From the NCBI RefSeq assembly GCF_037201975.1, contig NZ_CP147520.1:4092001-4156000 (forward strand): a stretch of DNA of 64,000 nucleotides, given 5' to 3'. Source of the DNA: Streptomyces sp. TG1A-60 (GTDB lineage: Bacteria; Actinomycetota; Actinomycetes; Streptomycetales; Streptomycetaceae). The notes under the pieces were generated by a model. It saw only the letters and a program-made list of their open reading frames with translations. It searched no databases and had not been told where the DNA came from. The number at the start of each line of letters is the position of its first letter. Within the stretch, counting starts at the first letter, position 1. The position numbers and the translations under genes are program-made. Positions 56,956-64,000 of this stretch are shown in pieces.

Positions 56956-57061
56956 TGTCGCGCATATGCGCGCACGGTCGTGCGGGTACCTGCGCAGGTG
57001 AGTGATTACCGACCCTGCCCGTCCTCGCCTGCGACATCGCCGCCCGTGTTCCGGGGCGCTC

Positions 57062-57955
57062 TCACTCCAGCTGCGTCGGCGCCTCCATGGCGATCCGCTC
57101 GAAGACCTTCTGGTCCGCGGCGAAGTCCGAGTCAGGGATCGGCCAGTGGATCACGATGTCGGTGAAGCCCAGCTCGGCGTGGCGGCCCGCGAAGTCCACG
57201 AACGCGTCCAGCGACTCCAGCGGCCGGCCGCGGTCCGGGGTGAATCCGGTGAGCAGCATCTTGTCCATCCGGGCCGCGTCCCGGCCGAGCGCGGCGGCCG
57301 TGTCGGCCAGCCTCTCGACCTGCCCGCGAATGGCTTGAACCGACTGCTCGGGTGTGCCCGTCTCGGACAGTTTGGGGTCCCCGGTGGTCACCCACGCCTG
57401 CCCGTACCGTGCGGCGAGCCGCATCCCGCGCGGCCCGGTGGCGGCCACCGCGAAGGGCAGCCGAGGCCGCTGTAGGCAGCCGGGGATGTTGCGCGCCTCG
57501 TGGGCCGAGTAGTGGTCGCCCGTGTACGAGACGGAGTCCTCGGTGAGCAGCCGGTCGAGCAGGGCGACGAACTCGGCGAACCGGTCGGCGCGCTCGCGCG
57601 GGGTCCACGGCTCCTGGCCCAGCGCGGTGGCGTCGAAGCCGGTGCCACCCCCGCCGATGCCGAGGGTGATCCGGCCGCCGGAGATGTCGTCGAGGGAGAT
57701 CAGCTCCTTGGCGAGGGTCACCGGGTGCCGGAAGTTCGGCGAGGTCACGAGAGTACCCAGTCGCAGACTCCGCGTAGCTGTCGCTGCTGCGGTCAACGTG
57801 GGTACCGCCCCGAACCACGGCCCGTCCCGGAAGGTGCGCCAGGAGAGGTGGTCGTAGGTGTAGGCGGTGTGAAATCCGAGGTCTTCGGCGCGCTGCCAGA
57901 CCTTCTGTCCCTCGCCCCACCTGTGGATGGGAAGGATCACGGTGCTCAGTCGCAT
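57062..57955 (-). CDS. LLM-class F420-dependent oxidoreductase
   Basis: 297-aa TIM-barrel luciferase-like protein. [20 protein letters not shown] start, [20 protein letters not shown] and [16 protein letters not shown] are family hallmarks. F420 or FMN cofactor likely; substrate unknown. Start fixed at ATG 57955; a longer in-frame stretch upstream overlaps the next gene in another frame and is not real. Confidence 0.87.
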   Translation of the reverse strand: MRLSTVILPIHRWGEGQKVWQRAEDLGFHTAYTYDHLSWRTFRDGPWFGAVPTLTAAATATRSLRLGTLVTSPNFRHPVTLAKELISLDDISGGRITLGIGGGGTGFDATALGQEPWTPRERADRFAEFVALLDRLLTEDSVSYTGDHYSAHEARNIPGCLQRPRLPFAVAATGPRGMRLAARYGQAWVTTGDPKLSETGTPEQSVQAIRGQVERLADTAAALGRDAARMDKMLLTGFTPDRGRPLESLDAFVDFAGRHAELGFTDIVIHWPIPDSDFAADQKVFERIAMEAPTQLE

Positions 57956-58023
57956 GCCTACGACCCTATGCTCCGGTGACTGCGAGCAACGACAGCGCCG
58001 GACGTCCCCGGCTCGGGCTGCCT

Positions 58024-58385
58024 TCAGCCCTCGCGGTAGCGCGCGAAGACGCGGGCGCGCTCCTGCGGCCAGGTCCAGTCCGCGGCCGTTCGGTGAAAGG
58101 GGCCCCGTTCGTCGGCTCGAAGAACTGGCCTGCGGGCCGGCCGGTCGCCTTGAGGACCACGATGGCGGAGAGCATGGGCTCGGTCCCCTCGCTGTCACGG
58201 CGGCAGGCGTCACCGAGCAGGTGGCTGATGATCGGGCCGCGGTAGTGGACGTTGTGCCCCTTCGCCCTCAGCTCTTCGCCGAGGGACTTGTACCAGCCGT
58301 CGGTGCGGCCTTCCCGCGCCCGACGCCGAAGGATCTCCATCGTCTCGTCCAGTGCTGCCGCATACTCGGCGGCGCCCTGTCGCAT
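58024..58385 (-). pseudogene. Small conserved protein of unknown function, one-base frameshift
   Basis: Read from ATG 58385 (GGGGGAGG 5 bp upstream): MRQGAAEYAAALDETMEILR, then DGWYKSLGEELRAKGHNVHY, RGPIISHLLGDACRRDSEG and AIVVLKATGRPAGQFFE. The frame breaks at GGGG 58099-58102. Adding one base restores APFHRTAADWTWPQERARVF, ARYREG and a stop at 58024, giving 120 aa. The uncorrected frame runs on with shadow sequence. Family not recognised; a small cytoplasmic alpha/beta protein. Likely sequencing error rather than decay. Confidence 0.65.
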
Positions 58386-58456
58386 CCGAACCTCCCCCGC
58401 TCGATGGCTCCTCACCGTATCCGGTGACGGCCGGCGCCAAGTTCACAGCGCTGTCG

Positions 58457-59321
58457 TCACGTCCCGCTCCGCTGCCAGACCGTCGTGAGCGCGGCGACCG
58501 GGTCGGTGTCGGCCGGTGCGGCGGGCCGCCATGCGCCGTCGTCCTCCTGGAGGCAGGGGTACCAGCGGGTGTCGGGGCCCAGGCGGAGCTGGATGTCGTG
58601 GTCGGTGAGGGTGGGACGGTTGCGCCAGGCCCGGAGGGGGCAGGGGCGGTGGTCATCTCGGCGAGCGCTGTGGTCAGGGCGGTGCGGGCGGCCTTCATCG
58701 TCGCCGGGCCGGGGTGTGGGGGTGCTCGGCGACGGCGAGGCCGGTGGGGCCGCCGTGGCGCCAGGCGCGGGTGAGGCGGGCGAATGCGGTGGGTTCGGCG
58801 CCGGTGTTCTCGATGAGGCGGTGGAAGCAGCACTCCGGTCCGGGGCCGCTCGCGGCGATCCTTACCGCGTTCTGGTGCCGGGTCAGGCGCAGGCCGGTGG
58901 TGTCGCCTGCGAGGATCCGCGCAGCGCGCGTGGCGGCGTTGGTCGTGAGGCGCTCCAGGCCCGTGGTGGCCGGGCGGCTGCCGGGAGGCGGGGTGACGGG
59001 GAGCGACGCGGTGTGGGCGGCTGGTTCAGGGGTTTCGGGCAGCTTGTGCATGTGCTCCGCCCAGCGGGCGTACGTGGCGGCGGCCGGGGCGCCGGTCGGG
59101 GCCGGTGGGCTCGCGGTCTCCCGCGCTGCCGTGCGGCGGGCCCGCAGACCACGTGGTCGAGCTTCGCCCTGGTGAAGGGGAAGCCATGGGCGGTGGCCGC
59201 CTCGATGAACGTGTCGATCCCGGCCAAGCCGCGCTCGTCGAGTGTGAGCCCGATCCGCTCCGGCTGGTGTCGCAGGTGTTTCGAGAGGTACTTCGACACC
59301 CTCACGGCGTCGTTCGTCCAT
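58457..59321 (-). pseudogene. Composite remnant: kptA 5' piece joined to the 3' end of a SWIM zinc-finger protein gene
   Basis: From ATG 59321 (MDERR) the sequence shifts frame into VRVSKYLSKHLRHQPERIGL, the N-terminus of RNA 2'-phosphotransferase (KptA/Tpt1), ending near 59150 after about 60 of 180 residues. The following sequence (about 58660-59110) reads RLTTNAATRAARILAGDTTG, ARLTRAWRHGGPTGLAVAEH, and then in a third frame AWRNRPTLTDHDIQLRLGPD to a stop at 58457. This resembles the C-terminus of Streptomyces SWIM-domain proteins. No SWIM Cys/His core remains. Two gene fragments fused by deletion, plus frameshifts. Confidence 0.6.
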
Positions 59322-59399
59322 CCCGCACCAGCGTTCCCGGCGAGACCCGGGTCACGGACTTGATCGTGATCCGGATGTTTGATCCACAGCCAAGTGCAC

Positions 59400-59433
59400 T
59401 TATCCACAGGAGAAGAGGGGATTCTGTGGATAA
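59400..59433. promoter_or_regulatory. Pair of perfect TTATCCACA DnaA boxes in opposite orientation
   Basis: TTATCCACA at 59400-59408 (plus) and 59425-59433 (minus), with 16 bp between. A further GATCCACA at about 59384 resembles a weaker box. They sit just beyond the end of the MerR gene. Confidence 0.6.
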
Positions 59434-59463
59434 CCATCCAGCCCGTTTGGGGCGATTGCTCCA

Positions 59464-60393
59464 TTATGGTGCTTTCATGCCATTTGCGGTCATCGCGTCC
59501 AGGGTGCGTGACTGTACCTCCCGTTCGGCCGCCGCCGTGATGAACGCCGAGGCCTGCTCCGGGCCGACCAACTGCTCCACGGCTCGCATGGTGGAGGCGG
59601 CTATCCGTACGGAACACACCTCGTCCGCAGGCTCGGCGGCAGCGTCCGAGTCGAGGTGCCGACGCAGCTGTCCGGTGGCGAACAGACGCATCGCGCGGGC
59701 GAGTTCGGCATCGACGGTCTGCTGGGCGAGCGGCCTCAGCCGTCGTGCGAGCGACGCCGCCTCGACCGCGTCGGACTCGGTCGGTGGCTGGTGCTGTCCG
59801 AGATAGTGAGCGAACACATGCTCGGTGGCGAAGTCCAGGAAACGGGTGGCGATGTGCTCGACCTGCCCCCTCAACTCCCTCAGATGGCCCGCGGTCGCCG
59901 ACAGCGGGACCCCCGCCTCGTGCAACTCGGCCGCCACCGCCAGCTCCTGGGGGCTCGGCACGAGGAAGCGGTTCTCCTCGCCGGGCACCGGCTCCAGTAC
60001 GCCCAGCTCGACCGCGTCGGCCACCGCCGCATCGTCCGGGGCGCCTCCGAACCGCTCGATCAGCTCGGCCCGCGAGATCCGTACGGCCTTCTCGGCGGTC
60101 CACGGCCCGTCGACCTCCGCGACCAGGCCGAGCACCCCGCCGAGGCCCCGGCCCGTGTCCCAGGCCTCCAGGAGTTCCTTGATGGAGGCCAGGGTGTAGC
60201 CCCGGTCGAGGAGCTCGGCGATCTGGCGCAGGCGGGTCAGATGCGCGTCCGCGTACACGTTGGCCCGGCCGCGCCGCTCGGGGCGGGGCAGCAGGCCGCG
60301 GTCCTGGTAGGCGCGGATCGTCCGGACCGTGGTACCGCTGCGGTGCGCCAGATCCTCGATGCGGTACGCGGCCCCGGCCGTTTCGTCGTTCAC
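59464..60393 (-). CDS. MerR-family transcriptional regulator
   Basis: 309 aa. MerR winged helix at about 10-80 (YRIEDLAHRSGTTVRTIRAY, QDRGLLPRPERRGRANVY, LASIKELLEAWDTG). The long C-terminal domain (about 100-309) is all helical, without a Cys-rich metal site, so probably an organic-ligand or stress sensor. Conserved form in Streptomyces. 45 bp downstream of the metal-dependent hydrolase remnant. Confidence 0.87.
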   Translation of the reverse strand: MNDETAGAAYRIEDLAHRSGTTVRTIRAYQDRGLLPRPERRGRANVYADAHLTRLRQIAELLDRGYTLASIKELLEAWDTGRGLGGVLGLVAEVDGPWTAEKAVRISRAELIERFGGAPDDAAVADAVELGVLEPVPGEENRFLVPSPQELAVAAELHEAGVPLSATAGHLRELRGQVEHIATRFLDFATEHVFAHYLGQHQPPTESDAVEAASLARRLRPLAQQTVDAELARAMRLFATGQLRRHLDSDAAAEPADEVCSVRIAASTMRAVEQLVGPEQASAFITAAAEREVQSRTLDAMTANGMKAP

Positions 60394-60438
60394 GGTTCCT
60401 CGTGTCTCCTTCTGCCGCCCGGTGCCGTCCGTCGGCGG

Positions 60439-60869
60439 CTACGCCGACGCCGCCCGCCCGCCCGCCCGCGCGCTCGCGCCCGCCACCGAGTGGGCCGCTG
60501 ACGACTTCGCCGGATACTCGACCGCCCTGCGCGGGGAAGCCTCCCTCGACGGGTGGTAGGAACGGCGCAGATAACGGGGGACGGCCGCACCGAGCTCCTT
60601 CCACGTGGGCAACAGGCCCTTGGTTACGGTCCTGTTGTGCGCGGCGAGTGAGTAACGCGGGCGTCCGGCGAGATTGGGGTCGTGGCGTACGAGGTAAGTG
60701 GCGCCCCACGCCCACATGGAAAGCTTCACCGCGCCGTGACCGCCATGCCCACGACCCGGCGGGCGTAGCGGGGCCGGTGCCGGCCGCCGCAGTGCCGGAA
60801 CATGTCGAAGGAGACCCGGCGCGGGGCGATCGTGTGCCCACTGTCGACCTGCTCGTCCTGGGGGCTCAC
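60439..60869 (-). pseudogene. Metal-dependent hydrolase (PF10118-type) remnant with internal deletion
   Basis: A GTG at 60869 overlaps the stop of the SDR gene (GTGA). The first residues SPQDEQVDSGHTIAPRRVSF run straight into FDMFRHCGGRHRPRYARRVV, which belongs about 170-190 residues further on in the intact family. The frame then shifts (stop after MAVTAR) into KLSMWAWGATYLVRHDPNLA, then PRYSLAAHNRTVTKGLLPTW and VPRYLRRSYHPSREASPRRA, the normal C-terminal region. About two thirds of the protein, including the metal-binding helices, is gone. Confidence 0.65.
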
Positions 60870-62650
60870 AACGGCGGCTCCAGTCGGGCGAGCGCACGCA
60901 GCGCTCTCGGGGCGATCCGGGAGATGAGGCGACCGCCGTGGGCCTCCGGGGTGACGGGAACGACGGCCTGGTTACGGACGACCGCACGCAGGACCGCGTC
61001 GGCCACCTTCTCCGGCGGGTAGTTGCGCAGCCCGTAGAGCCGCGCGGTCTTCCGCTGCAGGCGCCTCTCCTCCTCGGCGTCGACGCCGGCGAAGCGCGCG
61101 GTCGAGGTGATGCCCGTGTTCACGATGCCGGGGCAGATCGCCGACACTCCGATGCCCTGCCCGGCCAGCTCGGCGCGCAGGCACTCGCTGAGCATCAGGA
61201 CGGCCGCCTTGGAGGTGCTGTACGCGGGCAGCGACCTGGACGGCAGAAAGGCCGCCAGCGAAGCCGTGTTGACGATGTGGCCGCCCTGCCCGCGCTCCGC
61301 CATCTGCCTCCCGAAGAGCCGGCAGCCGTGGATCACGCCCCACAGATTGACGTCGAGGACCTTCCGCCATTCCTCGGGGGTGGTGTCGAGGAAGGACCCC
61401 GAGAGTCCGATCCCGGCGTTGTTCACCAGCACGTCGACCACGCCGTACTCGGTGGCGACCTTCTCGGCGAGCTTCTCCATGGCCTGCTCGTCCGAGACGT
61501 CAACCACTTCGGCCCAGGCCTCGGGTGAGCCGATCAGGCGGGACAACTCCGCGGTGCGGGCCGCTCCTTCGGCGTCCCGGTCCACGGCGATCACGTGCGC
61601 GCCGGCCTCCGCGAACGCGAAGGCGGTGGCGCGGCCGATGCCGCCGGCCGCGCCGGTGACCAGCACCAACTGCCCGCCGAACCGGTCCGTGTGCTTGCCG
61701 GTGGCAACCGGTGCGGGCCGTCCGCCCTCGGTGGCCGTGACGAACTCGGTGATCCAGCCCGCCAGTCGGTCGGGCCGCGTGCGCGGGATCCAGTGCCTGG
61801 CGGGCAGGGTGCGGCGGGTCAGCTGCGGAGCCCACGACTCCAGGTCGTCATGGAGCTGCTCGGAGAGGAACTGGTCTGCCAGGGGCGTGATGAGCTGCAC
61901 GGGCGCGTGCGCGTACGCGTCGTCCCGGGGGCGGGCCAGTCGGGCTCGCATGTTGTCCCGGTACAGCCAGGCGCCGTGGGCGGCGTCCGTGGGCAGCGTC
62001 GGGCCGGGGTAGTCGCCCCGGGGCAGCTTCTCGGCGCGCCGGACGATGCCGGGCCACCGCTTGCCGAGAGGGCCGCGCCAGGCGAGCTCGGGCAGCAGGG
62101 GTGTGTGCAGCAGGTAGACGTACCAGGCCTTGGCGCCCTGGCCGAGGAGCTGGCCGATCCGGCGCGGGGTCGGGCGCTTCACCCGCCGCTTGATCCAGTG
62201 CCCCATGTGGTCGAGGGAGGGTCCGGACATCGAGGTGAACGACGCGATGCGCCCCTCGGTGCGTTCGACCGTCACGAACTCCCAGCCCTGCACCGAACCC
62301 CAGTCGTGCCCCACCAGATGCACAGGCCGGTCGGGGCTGACCGCGTCCACGACGGCCAGGAAGTCGTCCGTCAGCTTCTCCAGCGTGAATCCGCCGCGCA
62401 ACGGCTTCGGCGCCGTCGACCCGCCGTGGCCGCGCACGTCGTACAGCACCACGTGGAAGCGCTCCGCGAGCCGTACGGCGACCTCGGACCAGACCTCCTT
62501 GGAATCGGGATAGCCGTGCACGAGCAACACGGTCGGCTGCGCGGGGTCACCCAGCTCGGCGACGCACAACTCGACCCCGTCCGCCCGCACCCGGCGCTCC
62601 CGCGCGTCTTCGAGCGCCACCGCACCCGTCATGTCTCCCCCTTGGCTCAT
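60866..62650 (-). CDS. Alpha/beta hydrolase - short-chain dehydrogenase fusion
   Basis: 594 aa. Residues 1-290 are an epoxide-hydrolase-like alpha/beta hydrolase (LLVHGYPDSKEVW, nucleophile elbow GHDWGS with Asp). Residues 305-594 are an SDR oxidoreductase (VTGAAGGIGRAT cofactor loop, VLVNNAGIGLSGS, catalytic YSTSKAA). The two-domain form occurs in actinobacteria, presumably acting in sequence on one lipid or xenobiotic substrate. ATG 62650 overlaps the M24 stop (ATGA); ATG 62632 is an alternative. Confidence 0.87.
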   Translation of the reverse strand: MSQGGDMTGAVALEDARERRVRADGVELCVAELGDPAQPTVLLVHGYPDSKEVWSEVAVRLAERFHVVLYDVRGHGGSTAPKPLRGGFTLEKLTDDFLAVVDAVSPDRPVHLVGHDWGSVQGWEFVTVERTEGRIASFTSMSGPSLDHMGHWIKRRVKRPTPRRIGQLLGQGAKAWYVYLLHTPLLPELAWRGPLGKRWPGIVRRAEKLPRGDYPGPTLPTDAAHGAWLYRDNMRARLARPRDDAYAHAPVQLITPLADQFLSEQLHDDLESWAPQLTRRTLPARHWIPRTRPDRLAGWITEFVTATEGGRPAPVATGKHTDRFGGQLVLVTGAAGGIGRATAFAFAEAGAHVIAVDRDAEGAARTAELSRLIGSPEAWAEVVDVSDEQAMEKLAEKVATEYGVVDVLVNNAGIGLSGSFLDTTPEEWRKVLDVNLWGVIHGCRLFGRQMAERGQGGHIVNTASLAAFLPSRSLPAYSTSKAAVLMLSECLRAELAGQGIGVSAICPGIVNTGITSTARFAGVDAEEERRLQRKTARLYGLRNYPPEKVADAVLRAVVRNQAVVPVTPEAHGGRLISRIAPRALRALARLEPPL

Positions 62651-63495
62651 CGGCACGTGTCCTCCGCCCACCGCCGGACGTGCGGCAGGTCGTCGTCCAG
62701 CCAGAACGCGCTCTCCTCGGGGTCCTTGGAATCGGTGACAACCAGGATTTCCTCGAACTTCGCGCCCGTGCCCCGGAAACCGAGGTGGGGCTCCACCGCC
62801 CACAGCCCCGGCTGCGGCGGGTGGTCGGAGAACCGGTACGGCGACCACAGCGGTGACCAGCCGTCGCGGTGCCCGCGCAGCGCGTCGGCCGCCAGGCCCT
62901 TCAGCGACTGGGTGCCGAACCCGAACACATGCGGTGACCACCGGCGCTCCTTCACCCGGCCCACCTTGTGCGCGATGACACCGAAGGGATATGCGCGATG
63001 TCGGTTGGCGTACCCCTGGCGGACCATGAGCCGGTCCACGTCCTCGTAGATCTCGCGCAGCGAGCGGCGTTCGCGTACCTCGCGCAGGATCAGCTCGCGG
63101 TGCGCCCGGAGGTCCGCCATCAGCTTCTCGTGCAGAGGGCTCGGCCCGAGACAGCCCGAGTAGCCGATGTCCGCCGTGCAGCCCTTGTACAGGGGGGCCA
63201 TGTCGAGGATGAACGGCATGCCCGCTTCGAGGCGGCGGTCGGTGGGGAAGAACTGCAGCGGTATGCGGAAGTTCACGAACGCCGTGCGGTCGCCGAACCA
63301 GGCGAAGGGCAGGTGGAACCAGTCCCGCACGCCGCGCTCGCGCAGCCAGTGGCGCTGCATCCGCGCCGCCTCGCGCTCGGTCACGCCAGGCTTCAGCTGG
63401 GCCGCGACCGCTTCCGCGCACTCGTACGCGAGGGCCTGCACCTGCCTGAAACCCCGCAGGTCCGCGGTGAGGCCGCCTGTCAGTGCCGAGGTCAT
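62647..63495 (-). CDS. M24-family metallopeptidase-like protein
   Basis: 282-aa pita-bread-fold protein related to methionine aminopeptidase/Xaa-Pro dipeptidase. FILDMAPLYKGCTADIGYSG contributes the metal-site Asp pair; GVIAHKVGRVKERR holds a His; LWAVEPHLGFRGTGAKFEEI provides the late Glu ligands. Translationally coupled to the hydrolase-SDR fusion (ATGA). Real peptidase or esterase-like use of the fold not known. ATG 63495. Confidence 0.82.
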   Translation of the reverse strand: MTSALTGGLTADLRGFRQVQALAYECAEAVAAQLKPGVTEREAARMQRHWLRERGVRDWFHLPFAWFGDRTAFVNFRIPLQFFPTDRRLEAGMPFILDMAPLYKGCTADIGYSGCLGPSPLHEKLMADLRAHRELILREVRERRSLREIYEDVDRLMVRQGYANRHRAYPFGVIAHKVGRVKERRWSPHVFGFGTQSLKGLAADALRGHRDGWSPLWSPYRFSDHPPQPGLWAVEPHLGFRGTGAKFEEILVVTDSKDPEESAFWLDDDLPHVRRWAEDTCR

Positions 63496-63713
63496 GTCAC
63501 TGCCCCACCTGTCTTCATCGACTACGGTCCGTGTTCATGATGTGACATTGGTGAATGTGACAGTGATGGGCGGCTGCGTCAAGAGTGGTGTACGCGGGCT
63601 GTGGAAAACCGGCGGACACGGAGACGGGCACGAAACTGCGGCGCAGGCCGTTCTCTCTCACGGCGGCCGTTGACGTGCGGCTCGGGCCCGTCGGCTGTTC
63701 GACCTCAGGGCGA

Positions 63714-63750
63714 CCCCCTAGGGGGACCAGCGGCTGACGCCCCCTACGGG
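63714..63750. promoter_or_regulatory. Paired CCCCCTA palindromic elements upstream of the ABC gene
   Basis: CCCCCTAGGGGG (63714-63725, perfect palindrome) and CCCCCTACGGG (63740-63750), 26 bp apart start to start and about 80-115 bp before the ABC start. Suggests a dimeric activator or repressor. The rest of the 63496-63829 gap holds an M24 promoter region, a one-mismatch DnaA box on the minus strand (63600-63608), and no gene. Confidence 0.4.
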
Positions 63751-63829
63751 CCCGTACGACTCGAGAGTGAGACGGAGACAGCTCTGCGGGGTGACGACCA
63801 CGGCGGCCCGCGCCCCTAATGTCTAAGTC

Positions 63830-64000
63830 GTGACTGTGATCGCGACCGAAAGCCTGAGCAAGCGGTTCCCGAGGGTGACCGCTCTTGACCGGCTCTCCAT
63901 GGACATCGGACCCGGTGTGACGGGACTCGTCGGTGCCAATGGCGCCGGCAAGTCCACCCTGATCAAGATCCTGCTGGGTCTGTCCCCCGCATCGGAGGGC
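63830..64000 (+). CDS. ABC transporter ATP-binding protein (5' part, cut by window edge)
   Basis: First 57 residues: VTVIATESLSKRFPRVTALD then GLVGANGAGKST (Walker A, about 37-48), the start of a daunorubicin-resistance/CcmA-type ATPase. GTG at 63830 has no ribosome site. TAATGT (63817-63822) ends 7 bases before it, the spacing expected if transcription begins at the start codon (leaderless mRNA). GTG 63836 is possible. Permease genes expected downstream, outside the window. Confidence 0.85.
   Translation, partial: MTVIATESLSKRFPRVTALDRLSMDIGPGVTGLVGANGAGKSTLIKILLGLSPASEG

Noticed and set aside
58883..60841. 652-codon minus-strand open frame
   Set aside because: Runs across the MerR gene in another frame; only its last part (kptA-like residues) is meaningful and is reported as a remnant.

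Overview
The window is Streptomyces chromosomal DNA. It is GC-rich with strong third-position GC bias, uses GTG and TTG starts freely, and carries the developmental gene ssgA. From gene content and Streptomyces gene order, it is the chromosome arm immediately next to oriC, with oriC inferred to lie to the left. Two further signs fit this. Eleven perfect copies of the ParB site GTTTCACGTGAAAC and two identical one-mismatch copies are scattered through 51 kb, and there are DnaA-box-like sequences outside oriC.

Layout. 0-9.2 kb: an ECF sigma factor with its zinc-binding anti-sigma factor, then a cell-wall block of MurJ flippase, a membrane pseudokinase and a DUF6049 protein, with two small frameshifted secreted-protein genes inserted between. 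9.4-14.2 kb: CCA/poly(A) nucleotidyltransferase, an MFS transporter, inositol-3-phosphate synthase and a PadR regulator with an obvious operator. 14.6-21.8 kb: envelope genes (class A PBP, GT87 membrane transferase, alanine racemase-like protein, FemX). 22.1-27.3 kb: the replication/ribosome block rpsF-ssb-rpsR-rplI, a MATE exporter and dnaB. The order here matches two mycobacterial blocks, Rv3907c-Rv3912 and Rv0046c-Rv0058.

27.3-39.4 kb is more mixed: a beta-lactamase-fold hydrolase, two GNATs, remnants of an MFS transporter and a HAD phosphatase, a globin-FNR fusion, a Nudix hydrolase, a LysR regulator, a trans-sulfuration enzyme coupled to ptpA, small membrane and cupin proteins, then ssgR-ssgA. 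39.4-48.2 kb: a YibE/F membrane protein, thiC under a TPP riboswitch, a membrane protein, a metallophosphatase, a LacI regulator and a HisC-type aminotransferase. 48.3-54.7 kb: a Rex-controlled cydA-cydB-cydCD cluster with three ParB sites in its middle. 54.9-64 kb: M23 peptidase, HAD hydrolase, F420-type oxidoreductase, a MerR regulator, a coupled M24 / hydrolase-SDR set, several gene remnants, and the start of an ABC transporter.

Two kinds of damaged gene occur. Five genes (I36-type inhibitor, lipoprotein, murJ, the trans-sulfuration enzyme and a 120-aa orphan) are each restored by adding one base (two in the lipoprotein), mostly at G/C homopolymers, which looks like base-calling error. The LysR gene needs a net +2 or -1 correction. 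Four other loci (MFS, HAD, kptA/SWIM, metal-dependent hydrolase) have lost large internal segments and look like real gene decay.

The most unusual observations are a ParB-site variant forming the facultative arm of the thiC TPP riboswitch, a ParB site supplying the probable start codon of cydCD, and ParB sites built into or abutting terminator hairpins.
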